Positions 11,879 to 24,402 of a stretch of 64,000 nucleotides of DNA are shown here, piece by piece (the first letter of the stretch is position 1; every line of letters begins with the position of its first letter). Made by a program: the position numbers and the translations under genes. The notes below the pieces were generated by a model. It saw nothing but the letters and a program-made list of their open reading frames with translations. It made no database searches and was not told the DNA's origin. Location: contig CP142451.1 of the NCBI GenBank assembly GCA_038049695.1, positions 44,341,001 to 44,405,000 of the forward strand, in the 5' to 3' direction. This stretch comes from Cinnamomum chago (taxonomy: Eukaryota > Streptophyta > Magnoliopsida > Laurales > Lauraceae).

Positions 11879-12340
11879 CGCTCGAGCGAACCGGAGAGTT
11901 CGCTCGAGCAAGGAGCTCTTTGGAATGGTTGTCTGGGTGATTTCGGTTACCTAGCGGTCAGATTGCGGTTAGCCGCTGGCTGACCACGGTTGGCCTAACA
12001 GAAAGACAAGTTACTGGAATTGTAACCGAAATGGTTCGGTTGGCTGGCGGTTAGCTGCCGATATGTTCGGCGGTTAGCCGCTTGCTAACCGTGAGGCTGA
12101 CCGTGTTTTCAGGAGAAAATGTTGCTCTCTGGAAAAGTAACCGAATGGGTCGGTTGGCTGGCGGTTAGCCGCCGATGGGTTTGGCGGTTAGCCGCTTGCT
12201 AACCGTGAAGCTGACTGTGCCTTCAGGAGAAAATGTTGCTCTCTGGAAAACTAACCGCGACTGTTCGGCTAGCTGGCGGTTAGCCGCCAGTCACCAGACG
12301 ACTAGCCGACAGGTGACCGCTGGCTGACCGCCAGGTGCGG
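11879..12340. repeat. mixed CTCGAG + TAGCC palindrome cassette (outer GypA LTR)
   Basis: Two CGCTCGAG words (about 11879-11910) are followed by many GCGGTTAGCCGC, CGGCTAGC and GCTTGCTAACCG words up to 12340. This is a hybrid of two cassette types in one LTR. Within it, two near-identical blocks of about 120 bp (about 12025-12135 and 12145-12255) indicate tandem growth. Confidence 0.85.
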
Positions 12341-13250
12341 GAAACACCCACTGTATTCAGATTTGAGCCGTTTTTCCTCCTCAAAACAATTCTCCTCACT
12401 TCCATTTAATCCTTGCAATAAACTGAGCTAAGAGCTCTTCCAATGCGTCAATCTACACTTCTCCAAAACCCCAATATGTGTTCATTTCATCACCTCCTCC
12501 ATCAACATCAAATCCAATACAAAGAAAGAAAGAAGGAAACCATTTCACAATAGAGTACATTTGGTACAAAAAAGAAGAAATTAAATGTCATTCACCAATA
12601 CACTTATAAGACATAAATGCACTACCAAAGCTCTATCATGAACATTTATTTCAAACCAATGCAATAAATAGGCGTGAGTGGAAAATACCAAAATCATTGA
12701 AAGCTTATAAAAATCAAATCATCCACTTGCCTTGGGTCTTCAAATCAAGGAAATCAAACTCTTATACTCTTCCAAGCCAAAGATCCAAGCTATGAACAAT
12801 AACCCCAAAAACAAACCCTAAAATGGTCAAACAATGAAATAGGAAGGGAAACCTTACAATAATGAAAATGGAACCTCTTCAAGATCAAGTAAATGAAAAT
12901 CGAAGAGATGGGGAAGGTTGCTTACTTGTAGGTTCTCCAAATGGGCAAGGTGTGCTCAAAGAAGATCTTGGAATGGAGGGTTTTCTTCACAAATGGTATC
13001 AATAGATAGCTATGGTGATGAGGAAGAAGATGATGATCTCCATTTTGATGTTGGTGCAAGCTTAGTAGGAGATTGAGATGGAGAGAGCAAGAAGAAGAAG
13101 AGAAAGTTGCCAAGCAAACCCTAGGTTCTTTTTGTGCTGAAAAAAGGGAAATGAGGAAGATGGGTTCTCCTTATATAAGCAAATGGGAATGGGTCCCACT
13201 ACTTAAGGCATTCAAGGGCTGAAATCTTGGCTTTCGGGATTTCTAATGAA

Positions 13251-13281
13251 TTCGACGAAGAAGAGAAAAGTGATCGTCGAA
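13251..13281 (-). promoter_or_regulatory. TTCGACGA...TCGTCGAA inverted repeat upstream of LTR TATA
   Basis: Perfect 8-bp arms lie about 75-80 bp upstream (in LTR sense) of a minus-strand TATATAAG at 13170-13177 in the outer GypA LTR. The spacing to a clear TATA box supports a promoter role. Confidence 0.55.
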
Positions 13282-13771
13282 ATATCTAGTTTCCAAAAAA
13301 TATATGTTTCGCGGTTTTTGGGAATATCAAGTTTTGGGTACAGATTTAGTGTACATTGACTGTTTTGCCCTCAATGCTAGGGAATCGGGTTTTGGGATCT
13401 TGAACGGGGATGGGATCAACATGAAAGTTATAGGGATTAACAATACAAATAAAATGAGATTAAAACAATGAATGCAAAAATCTCAGATAAATCCTCAAGC
13501 GCATACAAGGTCATAAAGAAGGAACCCCCTAAGGGCCCCACTAATCACAAGCAATCAAAATTCCTCAAAGCTACATCAAAATCTATTCCAAACCCAACTT
13601 AGTCAAAGACTACTAATCATGCTTAAGACTAACACACAACTTAATTAACACTAATCGGGTTCACTCGGGTCGGGGTCTTACTCTGTGCATCCAAAGCTCT
13701 TTCACTGTCCAATCCCAACCTTGGTTTTAATTTTGTTGTGTGTGGCTGATCAATTGTTTGGAGTTGTGTCT

Positions 13772-16700
13772 TGTCGCGACCCCGGACCGGGCCCGCAGGA
13801 CTGATCCGGGATCGGGACTAATTAGAAGTGGATGATGATTGATGAGGATTATCTACATCCACCATATACAACCTATTTAATTTCCCACAGGTGTCCGCGG
13901 TGAGGATATCACAACCTTGCATGAATATTTCTGTTGAGTGCGGAAGCGTGTAGCAAATCAAATAGTAGACTATCTCTAATCATGCAAGCATTTAATATCA
14001 AATATCAAAACTGGATCAGAATGAGCAATGATCTATAGCAAGTTTCCCAAAAGTTGTTAAAGTTAGACAAAATATCATTTAGTTACATTCCCCAAAATTA
14101 GAGGCCAACAAAGGCCAATACTACAAAAGAATAACCCCAAAAGAATGGTTAATAAGTCCTCCCCAAAATGTTACGCCTCTTGGCAACCCGATGTCTACAT
14201 GACATCGTCAGCACGCCACTCAACTAGAGGCTGCAGCTCACCTACCGCCTCCTCCGGCTCCTCCTCAAGGAAACCGGCAACGGGACCTGAGTACCAAAGC
14301 AAAGGATCAGACACGACGGTCTGGCAAGAGAATGAAAAGATGCAACAACATATAATAGATGAAATCTGTTGAAAAGCATAGAAATCTGTTTAAACAAGAA
14401 CTCTCATAAAACAAGTAAATCATTTGCTATAAAACAGGTAAACAAGATAAAAATATATGAGGTATCCAAGGAATCGGGAATAACAAGGTGGCAATCACAT
14501 AAAGCTAAGTCCTCTGTCACTAAAGTGACAACAGTATCACGGGACGTCGATCTCAGTCACGCAAGGTGAGGAGAAACAACGTATACATATATACAATATA
14601 ATTATACGGGAACGGGACCACGGTAGCGAACCGGGTATCGGGACGGGACCACGGTAATAAACCGGGCATCGGGATCCAAACTGCAGCTGGCGGGACGGGA
14701 GAGGGAGGGATTTCCAAGTCGGTGGATCAAACCGACAAGGTATCCAAGCTTAGTGATGCCGACTCATAGGATAAATAACACATCGAGACATATGCAAGTA
14801 AATCGAGTACAGTAAATAAACGGGTAAAACGGGGGTGCTCAAGGGCACGCTGTCATTTCATGTCGGGCAATACATTTCGAGACAAGTCAATGCTACTATC
14901 ATGCTTTCGGGAAAACAACTCATGACAAGTAAATCTTGGAAATAGAGAAATATGATGAACTATACCAATTCGGGAAAGATAAATGTTTTAAGATCTATTT
15001 GAGTGAATAGGGGTCCCGTATGTTGATCATAGATATGACTTGGTACTCCTTGAGTTGAAGACATCCCGGGCTCCTTACGCACTTTTACAATTTTCAAAAC
15101 TTAAAATGAGCTTATGGTTATAACTAGATGTTATGATAGAAAATCAATACTATAAACGGTCCATCCTAAGTAGGATGTCAACCCGGAACCATCGAGCAAC
15201 CTACTCAGTCACCGAAAGGAATAGAATTTGCGATACCCAAGGAAAGAGACTTTGCATTTAGGTATGAAGAGGATATCGTGTCGTTCCATCCCGTTCAAGA
15301 TTGAATCGATTGAACTTCGATGCATTCCGGACCAACCGTGAAGAGCATCGGCTCAAGACACTCTCACATATGGTCAAGTGAGTCCAAGGGGGGTAGCCAA
15401 GGTCCACAAAAAAAATAAATCTCAAAACTCACTCGGTCCGATCGATCGGTCGAAATCTCTGTAATAGTGCATTAAAACAGTTTAGGCAGACCGCATCGCT
15501 CGAGCGAATCGAAGGGTTCGCTCGAGCGAACCCATCGGTCGAGCGGATATTAAAATGCGTTCGAGCGACCAAGCTGCTGGAAAACCGTATCCCTTTCTGG
15601 ACAGGTCGCTCGAACGAACTGTCAAGGTCGCTCGAGCGAACTGTCCAGAAACTGAATTCCGGGCAGTTCAGTTCCTCTCTTTCTCTTCCTTTTTACAACC
15701 TTCTTTTAGCCCTTCTTACACATCAAATGAGGAGTCTATTTCTCCCTCCAAACTACAACAAATCCTCCATTTAATCAATCAAATTCTCCTCCACCAACCA
15801 TACATTCAACACAAGGAGAAAGGAGAAGGGAACCATTTCACAATCTATATAAACCTTTGCAACAAAACAAGAAGACATTCAATGCCATAAACCACTACTT
15901 CTCCAAGATTATAAATGTGTCATTAATGCTTATCATGAGCATTCATTTCAAATTAAAGCAATATATGCACATTAATGGAAAATGTCCAAAAATCAATAAA
16001 AGCTTAGGAACATCATTTATTCACTTGCCTTAGGTCTTCTAACAAAGAAATCAAGCTCTATCAAGTCTTCCAAGACAATGAATCCAAGCTACAAGGCAAA
16101 ATTCCCAAATAAAACCCTAACATGGTCAAACAATGAAATCACCAAGAAACCTTCCAATAATGAAGGTGAAGCTCCTATAGGGTTAGAGGAACACCAATCT
16201 AGGAGATGAAGGGGGTTACTTACTTGCAAGGTCCTCTAATGGCAATGGTGAGCTCAAGGAAGGTCTTGTGATGAATGCTTTTCTCTAGCAATGGTGTCAA
16301 TGGAGAGTTAAGGTGATGAGGAAGAAGATAATGATCTCTAATCTTCTCTTGGTGCAAGCTTGAGAGTGGATTGAGTGATAAAAGGCAAGAGCAAGAAGAA
16401 GATGAAGAAAACCCTAGCTCTCACCTCTTGTGCTGGAAAAATGGAAGTGAAGTGAATGGGTTAATGGCTTCCCCTTTGTTAACAATGAATTGGGTCCCAC
16501 TACTAAGGAACTAAATGGGCTGAAATCATCTCTATCGGAACCTCGGATGAATTCGACGAAGAAGGAAGAAATGTTCGTCGAAATATCTAGTTTCCAAAAA
16601 GTATATGTTGCGCGGGTTTCGAGAATACTGAGTTTGGGTACAGATTTGGTGTGAAATGACTGTTTTACCCTCAATGATATGAAATCGGGTTTCGGGACTT

Positions 16701-16990
16701 CAAACGAGGACGGGATCAACATGAAAGTTGTAGGGATCATCAAAGCGAGTAAAACGGGATTAAAATCATGAATGTAAAAACCTCCGATAAATCCTCAAAC
16801 ACATGCAATGTCAAGAAAGGGAACCCCCAAAGGGCCCTACTAGCACAAAGCAAATCAAAACATTCAAATTAGCCCAAAACTATAAACAAAGCTAATCCAA
16901 ACTCCACTTAGTCAAAAACACTAATCAAGCTTAGCACTAACACGCAACTTAATTAGCACTAATCGGGTTCACTCGGGTCGGGGTCTTACA
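13772..16990 (-). mobile_element. GypA solo LTR
   Basis: It runs from TGTCGCGACCCC (13772) to GGGGTCTTACA (16990), for 3219 bp. Perfect target duplications TGTCT flank it (13767-13771 and 16991-16995). It is inserted in the noncoding part of D'. It has a CTCGAG-type cassette (15494-15650) and the conserved inverted repeat (16552-16582). The TATA position is degenerate. No internal sequence remains, so it arose by LTR-LTR recombination. Confidence 0.93.
15494..15651. repeat. CTCGAG-type palindrome cassette (GypA solo LTR)
   Basis: This is nearly the same cassette as 5604-5760 in a GypB LTR, including the closing inverted repeat TTCTGGACAG (15595-15604) with CTGTCCAGAA (15641-15650). Confidence 0.85.
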
Positions 16991-17198
16991 TGTCTTCTGC
17001 CTTTCTTGAGGAGTATTTGTAGCCATCTGTACACATCTTTTGGGCATCATTCTTCTGTGGACTACTTAGCTTCAGTTTCTGCACTCCAACTGTTTGTCAG
17101 ATTGCCTAAACCACAGCGTTTTCAGTCTGTTGTAGCTGTGCTCATTTACAGCTCTTGCTTATTAGCCTTGAGCATCCTACTCATTGATATCTTCAAAA
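16991..17198 (+). other. D' noncoding leader before the Transposase_32-like ORF
   Basis: About 200 bases of T/C-rich sequence with no long frame run directly to the ATG at 17199. With 13683-13771 and 2190-2694, it forms the uninterrupted upstream part of the D' module. Confidence 0.6.
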
Positions 17199-19244
17199 AT
17201 GGCTCGCACCAAGCAAACTTTTAGGAGACCAAGCAAAAAGTCTAAAACAGACCAAGCTTCTTCTTCCCGTAGATCTTCTTCAACCTTTCTTGAAGCTGCT
17301 CCTCCTCCAGTAATTCGATTCAATCCCATTCCTTCTCCATCCTCAGTTGTCAAATCTTTTCGGAGCAAACGGATTGTTATAGAGAAGATGTGCATAGTTA
17401 AAGATCTAGTGGACTATGATGTCCCTGCTATCCTTGAAGCCATTGGATGGGGTAGCATTCTAACTTGGAGTGGCAACACCTATGCATCATCTGTCCATGG
17501 CCTTTATGAGTCTATCTGTGCCTCCACTGCTTATACATTTACTATCAGATTCCTTCATAGTGAAGAGGTGGTCACCATAGATATGATCTCCTCCTTCTTG
17601 GGCATTCCTAGGTCTGATGGACCAAAGTTTATTTCAGAAGTTCTGCCTCTTGATGAGAGAGATTCAGTAACTAGAGCTCTATGTGATAAATCTGAGAACT
17701 GATCTGCCAAAAATTGTCTTCAAGCCTCCTCTATGATTCATTCCCTTCGTATCATTCATATCATTTTCACTCATTCCATCCATCCTAGGAAAGGGAATAG
17801 GACAGAAGTAGCTCCTTGTTGGAATATAGGTGGGCCTTCCAGACAGGTTTCAAAAACTTTTGACCCACTTAATACAGGGATCAATAATCTAGAAAGCATT
17901 AAACCCAATCCAGGATGCAATCCCTCAATCTCATAAACCATGTACAGCAACATAACCTATCTAGAAGATAGAAAAATAGCACACAAATATGCAACCACGA
18001 AATCTACAGCATACAAGGATGTAGATATACCTTTGGAGCTTTGTTGTGCTCTAATGGAGAATTTGAGTTCTTTACTTTGAAGATGAACACCTTCACTATC
18101 CAATTCAGAATCTCCAACTCCTTTTGATCTTCCACGCTATGACCCGTATTAGATCTCTTTTCTCAAGAAGATGGTGGAATCTTCAAGAGAAAACCCAACT
18201 AGTAACTCTAAGGAACTAAAGGTGAAAGAGAGGGGAACTTAGAGAAGAAGAGGACTTGTGCAACTCTTGCACAAAGGGGCTGAATATGCTCTATGTATGA
18301 TGCACGACCAAGAGGGGATTATTCCTCTATTAATAGCCCTCTATACCTCCTCTTTTCTTATTTGAAATCGAAGTTTAACTCCCATTACTAAATAGTAAAC
18401 TTCTCCCTTGCTAGTTGCCATAGAAGTCTCACTTCCATAACAATTAGTAGCTTTCTCCTTTCTAATTAAAATAGAAGTCCTACTTCTATTAATAATTAGT
18501 AGCTTACCTGTCACGCCCCCGAACTGAAACCTCGGGGGCGGGAATGGGATTAAGCATAAATATATTTTTCTCCCAAGATCCGCGTGTGTGAAGACAACAC
18601 ATCCCAACACATTCTGAATATTTTGCGGAAGCATTTGTGGCGTTGCGACCCGAAGTCCGTGGCCATCGGATTCCGCGTCGCACTCAACCTTTAGCACATA
18701 GCTATTATATCAAGAATCATATCAGACTGGAGTATCCATCACAATAAATTACAGAGCTGACAGTAACAGGATATTACATTCCCAAATATGTTCAAGTTAC
18801 AATTATCAATGTACATTAATTAAGAATCCCAAGAAAAGGCTAATAAAAGCCATACAACAAAAGCTATCAACTACTACCCAAAATATGACGTAGCTCCGAT
18901 GTCAAGCTCAGTGTCTACATGACATAGCCGACAAAACAACCTGCAAAACATGGCTCCACAGCCAACTCAAGCACTCAACTCGGGGCGAAGAAATCTGAAC
19001 CTGAGTACCAAAAGTAGTGGGTCAGACACGACGGTCTGGCAGGTGGATGAAAAGATAACAAATATACTGAAGAATAAAACATAAGATAAATCATGCTATT
19101 CGATCAAATGCTGCATATAATTAAACGGGTGCAAAGTCGGGAATCTCGGGGAAAAACCTGTATTCGTTTCAAGCATGGATAAAACATGAATGTTTAATAA
19201 AACATGTGTTCATTTACATCATCTATAATCATAGATATTTGACA

Positions 19245-19860
19245 ATCGGGTGTTCGTCTAAAACATGTATAAATATAGCGGTATGGCAAAACAACGTTCA
19301 TTTGAAACTTAAGTATACAACAAACCAGGTATTCATAGCAGTCTAGCAAAACCAATGTCCATTTGAAACCTGTGTAGAAATACGGATATTTAACAAATCG
19401 GGTGTTCATTTAAACAGGTGTAACCAAAGAAATCTGACAAAACTAGTGTTCATTTAAACATATTTCCACGCATGGATATTTAACAAACCGGATATCGTTT
19501 AAAATAGTTATAAACGTAGGGATCTGGCAAACAAGTATCATTTGAAACATATTTCAAAGCATGGATATTTAACAAACCGGATATCGTTTAAAACAGGTAT
19601 AAACGTAGGGATCTGGCAAACAAGTATCATTTGAAACATATTTCAAAGCATGGATACTTAACAAATAGGGTATCATTTAAAAACAGGTATAAACATAGAT
19701 ATCTGACAAACCAAATGTCCTTTAAAGCAAGCTCGGATATTTAACAATTCGGGTATTCCTTTAAAACATGTGTAATCATATAAATCTAGCAAAATCATTG
19801 ATCGTTTGAAAAATATGTAAAAGCATGGGTATTCACCCAACCGGCATTCATTTAAAACAT
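19245..19860 (-). repeat. ~89-bp tandem repeat in GypB LTR
   Basis: The word GGATATTTAAC (or a close variant) recurs at about 19384, 19474, 19563, 19652 and 19734, a spacing of 82-90 bp. The units at 19474 and 19563 are almost identical, so the array has recently duplicated a unit. Confidence 0.85.
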
Positions 19861-20729
19861 GTGCGGGTACAAAGAACAGAAGACCATATAATAATAACTG
19901 AATTTATATTGGAGAATATTAACACTTGTTTAAATAACAACTTTCATAAAGGAAACGAATCATTTATCGGAAAGCAAGTAAGCAATATAAAACATGTCGG
20001 GTATCCAAGGAATCGGGAACTGGCAAGATGGCAATCACAAGAAGCTAAGTCCTTTATCACCGAAGTGACAAGAGTCTAACGGGACGTTGGTCTCAGTCAC
20101 ACAAGGTGAGGAGACTCAACGTAAATCATATATACAATATAAATATACGGGAACGGGACCACGGTAGCGAACCGGGTATCGGGACGGGACCACGGTAATA
20201 ACCGGGTATCGGGATCCAAACTGCAGCTGGCGGGACGGGAGAGGGATTTCCAAGTCGGTGGATCAAACCGACAAGGTATCCAAGCTTAGTGATGCCGACT
20301 CATAGGTCAAAACCAATCGAGACATATGCAAGTAAATCAAGTACAATAAATAAACGGGCAAAACGGGGGTGCTCAAGGGCACACTGTCATTTCATATCGG
20401 GCAACACATCTCGGGATCAATGACTGTTACTAATGTAACTTCAATGCTTTCGGGAAAACAAGTCATGTAATGCAAATCTCGGGAAAAGAGGTGAGACAAT
20501 GAACTATAACAATTTCGGGAAAAATAATAATTTCAAGATCTATTTAAGTGAATAGGGGTCCCATATGTCGATTATAATAATTTACTTGGTACTCCTTGAG
20601 TTTGAAGACATTCCCGGCTCCTTATGCACTTTGGATTTTCAACACTTCGAATGACATTCTCGTGATATGGTTTCTTTCTCGGATGGCCTCATGCAATGCC
20701 TAGTAAATCTCCTTTGATCGACAAAGCTC

Positions 20730-21105
20730 AACGCTCGAACGAACTGGAGAGTTCGTTCGAGCGGGGAGCTTTTCGAAATCTGGGGAATTTCGGTTACCTG
20801 GCGGTCAGCTGGCGGTTAGCCGCCGCTGGGATGGGCGGCTAGCCGCTGGCTGACCGCACAGCTGACCGCGGCTGGGCTGCAGAAATGCAGCTTACTGGAA
20901 AGCTGACCGCCAAGTGTGGTTAGCTGGCGGTTAGCCGCCGATGTGTTCGGCGGTTAGCCACTGGCCAACCGTGGAGCTGATTGAGTTTTGAGGAGAAGAA
21001 GTGTGCTCTCTGGAAAAGCCACCGTGACATTTCGGCTAGCTGGCGGTTAGCCGCCAGTCACCAAGCGGCTAACCGCCGGGTGACCGCAGGTTGACCGCCA
21101 GTGCG
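20730..21105. repeat. mixed CTCGAG + TAGCC palindrome cassette (GypB LTR)
   Basis: CGCTCGAACGAAC and GTTCGTTCGAGCG at 20730-20765 are followed by repeated GGCGGTTAGCCGCC, GCGGCTAGCCGC and GCGGCTAACCGCC words. It has the same architecture as 11879-12340 in a GypA LTR, although the host LTRs are different families. Confidence 0.85.
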
Positions 21106-22310
21106 GGAATCACCCACTGTGTTCATATTTGAGTCATTTTCCTCCTCAAAACCATCCTCCTCACTTCCACTTAATCCTTGCCACATAACTGAGCTGAAAG
21201 CTCCTTCAATGCAACTATTTACACTTCTCCAAAAACCCAACTTGTGATCATTCATCACCTCATTCCTTCACATCCCATCCATACCAAGAAGGAAGGAAAC
21301 CATTTCACAAGCATTCATTTAGGATATAACCAAAGGACAATACATGCTAAACCAACATGTTTACAAAACATTAAATGACTTAGCCAACCACATTCCTCAT
21401 GAAAACTCCAATGAAAAAGTAAAACTAAACATCTCCTTTCTTCTCACTTAAAACCAAACCAAAGGGAAGAATCCCCATTGTATACAAGGGTCCATTTTCC
21501 ATAATCAAGGGGTAATTAAAAACCATTGATCCCATTTCCAAGACAATAGATTAGTTGGCCAAACTCTTTAAATGAGCTTCTATTTCAAATCCATACAAGC
21601 TAGTAAACATAAACATGGGTGGGGAAACCAACCCCATTCATTTCAAGACCATGTGAGCAACTTTGACAATTTGAAAGCATATCTTTCCAAGAAATTAACA
21701 AGAGAGAAACAACCATTGATATGCAATTTCGAAATCAATATATATATGGCAAGAAGCACATGTGAAAACATGTATCCAATGATCATGGACAAGTAATAAA
21801 ATTTAGGATTTTCTCATAAAACTTTGATAACATTCAAACCATCCATTCATCCACTTGCCTTGGGTCCCAAGCTAGCAAATCAAGCCTCTAATCACCTCTC
21901 AAGCTCAAGATCAACAATCTCTACAAAAACCCCCAAAACAAACCCTAAAATGGGTTAAACAAAGGAAGACAATGAATGGGCTCAAATCAAACTAAGGAAT
22001 AGAGCCTAAGGGAAAGCCATTGCACATCCAAGGAAAATGGGAAGGAGTCTTTACCTCTAAGGCCATGAATGAACAAGAAGAAGCTTGCAATAGGGGCTGC
22101 CCACCTTGGTTTCCCACAAAAATGGTGTCAAACAAGAGAGGAGATGAAGGAGAGGAAGTTGCCGGAGTTTCCTCGTCGGATTGGTGGCTTGGAGGCTCCA
22201 TAAGAGTAAGAGAAATGGAAGAAATGGAGAAGAAGGGCTGCTGACACTGTAGCTGGGAGGTTTCAGTCGATGGAATGGAGAAAATGAGGGAGAAAGAGAG
22301 AGTGGAGTCA

Positions 22311-22318
22311 CTTATATA
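22311..22318 (-). promoter_or_regulatory. TATA box of GypB LTR
   Basis: TATATAAG on the minus strand lies about 510 bp from the LTR 5' end. It places the palindrome cassette downstream, in the transcribed part. Confidence 0.6.
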
Positions 22319-24402
22319 ATGGGTGGGTGTGGGTCCCACTACACTCAAAGCTTGCCAAGGGTAAAACATCTATTTGTGGGCCTCGGATACGATCGACGAA
22401 GAAGAGAAAAATGTTTCTCATAAAATCTAGTTTTCAAAAAGTATAACTTTGGCATGGTTCTGGGATCTCGAAATTTGGGTCCAGATTTGGTGTGAAAATA
22501 CTGTTTTGCCCTCCGAGCTGGAAAAACCGATTTTCGGAACTTCGAATGGGCACGGAGTGAACACGAAAGTTGTAGCGAATAACAAAATAAGTCAATATGA
22601 GGCTAAAACAAGAATTATCAGGAATTTCGAATAATCTCCCAATCTCGCGCAAAGTCACTAAAAGAACCCCCAAAGGGTCCCACTAATCACAAAGGCCCTC
22701 AAAATTCCCCAAAACTAGAGAAAACCATTCTAGCTCTCAAACTAAACCCAACAAATACTAAACCCACTAAAAGAAACTAATCCACCACAAAACAACACTA
22801 ATCCAGGAAATTAGGGGTCGGGTTCTCACATTACCTTTCTAATAATTTGGGCTAGCGTGGGGACTACTAGGGATTCCTTAGAAAGCTGGCTCCAACTGGG
22901 ACACGCGACCCCACATCTCATGTGCAATCCGGGCCCACAGTTAATTGCAAATAACTTCACTATATAAATGCAATTGCACTCCAGTCTTAGGAATAAATTA
23001 CAATGAAGACCCTAAACTTCCTTAGTACCACAAGTAGGCCCCTCCATCTATATCCATGGATCAAATGGACCTGGCCACCAAAATAGATCCATATCTTATT
23101 ATCCTTGAGCCCCAATTAATTATAATGATCATTTGGTACCGATCCAATTAACTTTTAATCGGAATGGATGCGCACTTACCAATGATAAATCCATTAATTG
23201 GCACAAGGGGATATTAAAGATAGATTCCATCTTGACCATTGAATGTTCCCACAGCTCTACTATCACGTACCAAAATCACCGAGGTGTTGACCTACAATTG
23301 GCCTCACTCATTGGTGACTCAAAGCAAATGAATAGATAGAAACTTGAGTTCATTAATGTCTCAGGATTATGAGCCTATTGCTAGGGAATTATGAGAGCAG
23401 ACCTTAAAGTAAAGACCGTATATATAAGGTGCTTCTCATGGTCCTTCAATACATCCAATGTACCAGCACCATGATCCGGAATCTTCCATTTCGATGATCG
23501 AGACAAATCACACTATCTCATAGTGATCAAGGCGCTGCAACCTTGTCAGATGAGATGTCCAATCTCATCAGTGGTTGTGAAGATATTTAAGTATAAGATT
23601 TGCAATACATGTCTCCTGTATGTGGATCTCATCCATATACATGTATTACATCTAGTATACTCATGGACTCCGGTTCATCTCATGAGCCATTATGTCTTTT
23701 GTATTGGTTATGTGCTAGTATATAAAACACCATTCATCTCATGAAAGGAAAAGCATGAATTGTATTGATAAATAAAGAAATTAATCAATTTATTACATCA
23801 TATACCCTTGGTATTGAGACCATAAAACTAACACTCCTTACATGGCCAATCTCCTATACAATGTGATTTCAGGTGTTCCAATGTGCCTTCTTTCAGTCAT
23901 CATGCACTACATCATCCTTGTTATCATAGGCTCTCAGCCATGTGCAGCTCCTTTTGGGTTTCTGATTACCCAACTTGCTAGATCATATGGTGTGATTCCT
24001 CCAGCTTCAGAGAGACACGAGTCTACCACCGTCTTCAACAAAACAAACATTCTCTTGATGAATCTTCCTCCACCATAGCGAGTGAACCCCGTAGCAAAAG
24101 GAGATGTAGAGATAGAGGCTGCTGATCCAGTAGATGTTCACCACATCACCCAGAGCCCCAGCCTCATCAGCCAGAGCCCCCTCAACAACGTTCTTTGGAG
24201 GATTGTATGACTTCTGTGGAGCAAGTTGTTGCTACTATGCGTACAGAGTTTCAGGAGTTTAGGCAAGAGGTTTCAGGGATGATGAAGAAAACCTTGAAAT
24301 ATCTCTCGAACATCTCCAGCAATTGCAGGCGTCATGATGATGTGATGCCCCCATCTCCTAACGATTCTTTATAGATCCTAGGAGGGCATTTTTTTGTGGG
24401 GG

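Larger units (their letters stand above)
2695..13682 (-). mobile_element. GypA solo LTR (outer), interrupted and partly deleted
   Basis: The left end is TGTCGCGACCCC at 2695 and the right end is GGGGTCTTAC at 13681-13682, with the last base changed. These are the reverse-complement termini of GypA LTRs. Perfect target duplications CTGTG flank it (2690-2694 and 13683-13687). Only 2695-2735 and about 10917-13682 belong to this LTR; the middle is a later GypA insertion. About 480 bp of this LTR, next to the inner element, are missing. A minus-strand TATATAAG lies at 13170-13177. It is inserted in D'. Confidence 0.85.
18509..22830 (-). mobile_element. GypB solo LTR
   Basis: It runs from TGTCACGCCCCC (18509) to GGGTTCTCACA (22830), for 4322 bp. 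Perfect target duplications TTACC flank it (18504-18508 and 22831-22835). It is nested in LTR-C. It has the terminal hairpin at 18514-18540, the ~89-bp tandem array at 19245-19860, a mixed cassette at 20730-21105 and a minus-strand TATATAAG at 22311-22318. In this copy the TTCGACGA inverted repeat is decayed. Confidence 0.95.
17817..23833 (-). mobile_element. LTR-C solo LTR (copia K family), interrupted by GypB
   Basis: It runs from TGTTGGAA (17817) to ACTAACA (23833). Perfect target duplications CTCCT flank it (17812-17816 and 23834-23838). Removing the nested GypB LTR and its duplication leaves about 1690 bp. Sense is minus, because the K element shows this sequence followed by a PBS in that orientation. 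No internal region remains. It disrupts the Transposase_32-like ORF of D'. Confidence 0.93.
17199..24374 (+). pseudogene. Transposase_32-like plant transposon ORF, split by an LTR-C insertion
   Basis: The first exon-like part is 17199-17816 and the rest 23834-24374; the gap is LTR-C with GypB nested inside. The N-terminus is MARTKQTFRR, a basic Ser-rich segment, then the domain core. Recognisable parts are RIVIEKMCIVKDL, VHGLYESIC, TIRFLHSEEVVTIDMI, SFLGIP and, after the insertion, LITQLARSYGV. This is the pattern I associate with PF20167 (putative plant transposon protein). Its biochemical role is not known to me. The C-terminus (HHPEPQPHQPEPPQQ, then EFQEFRQEVSGMMKKTLKYL) is Pro/Gln-rich followed by a probable coiled coil, ending at TAG 24372-24374. 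Defects: an in-frame TGA near 17702, a frameshift near 24045 and a TGA near 24120. A separate element nested in D' is an alternative to its being D' cargo. Confidence 0.6.

Noticed and set aside
17199-24374. Host gene encoding a histone-like protein
   Set aside because: Only the first seven residues match H3. The rest resembles a plant transposon protein family and lies within a retrotransposon.
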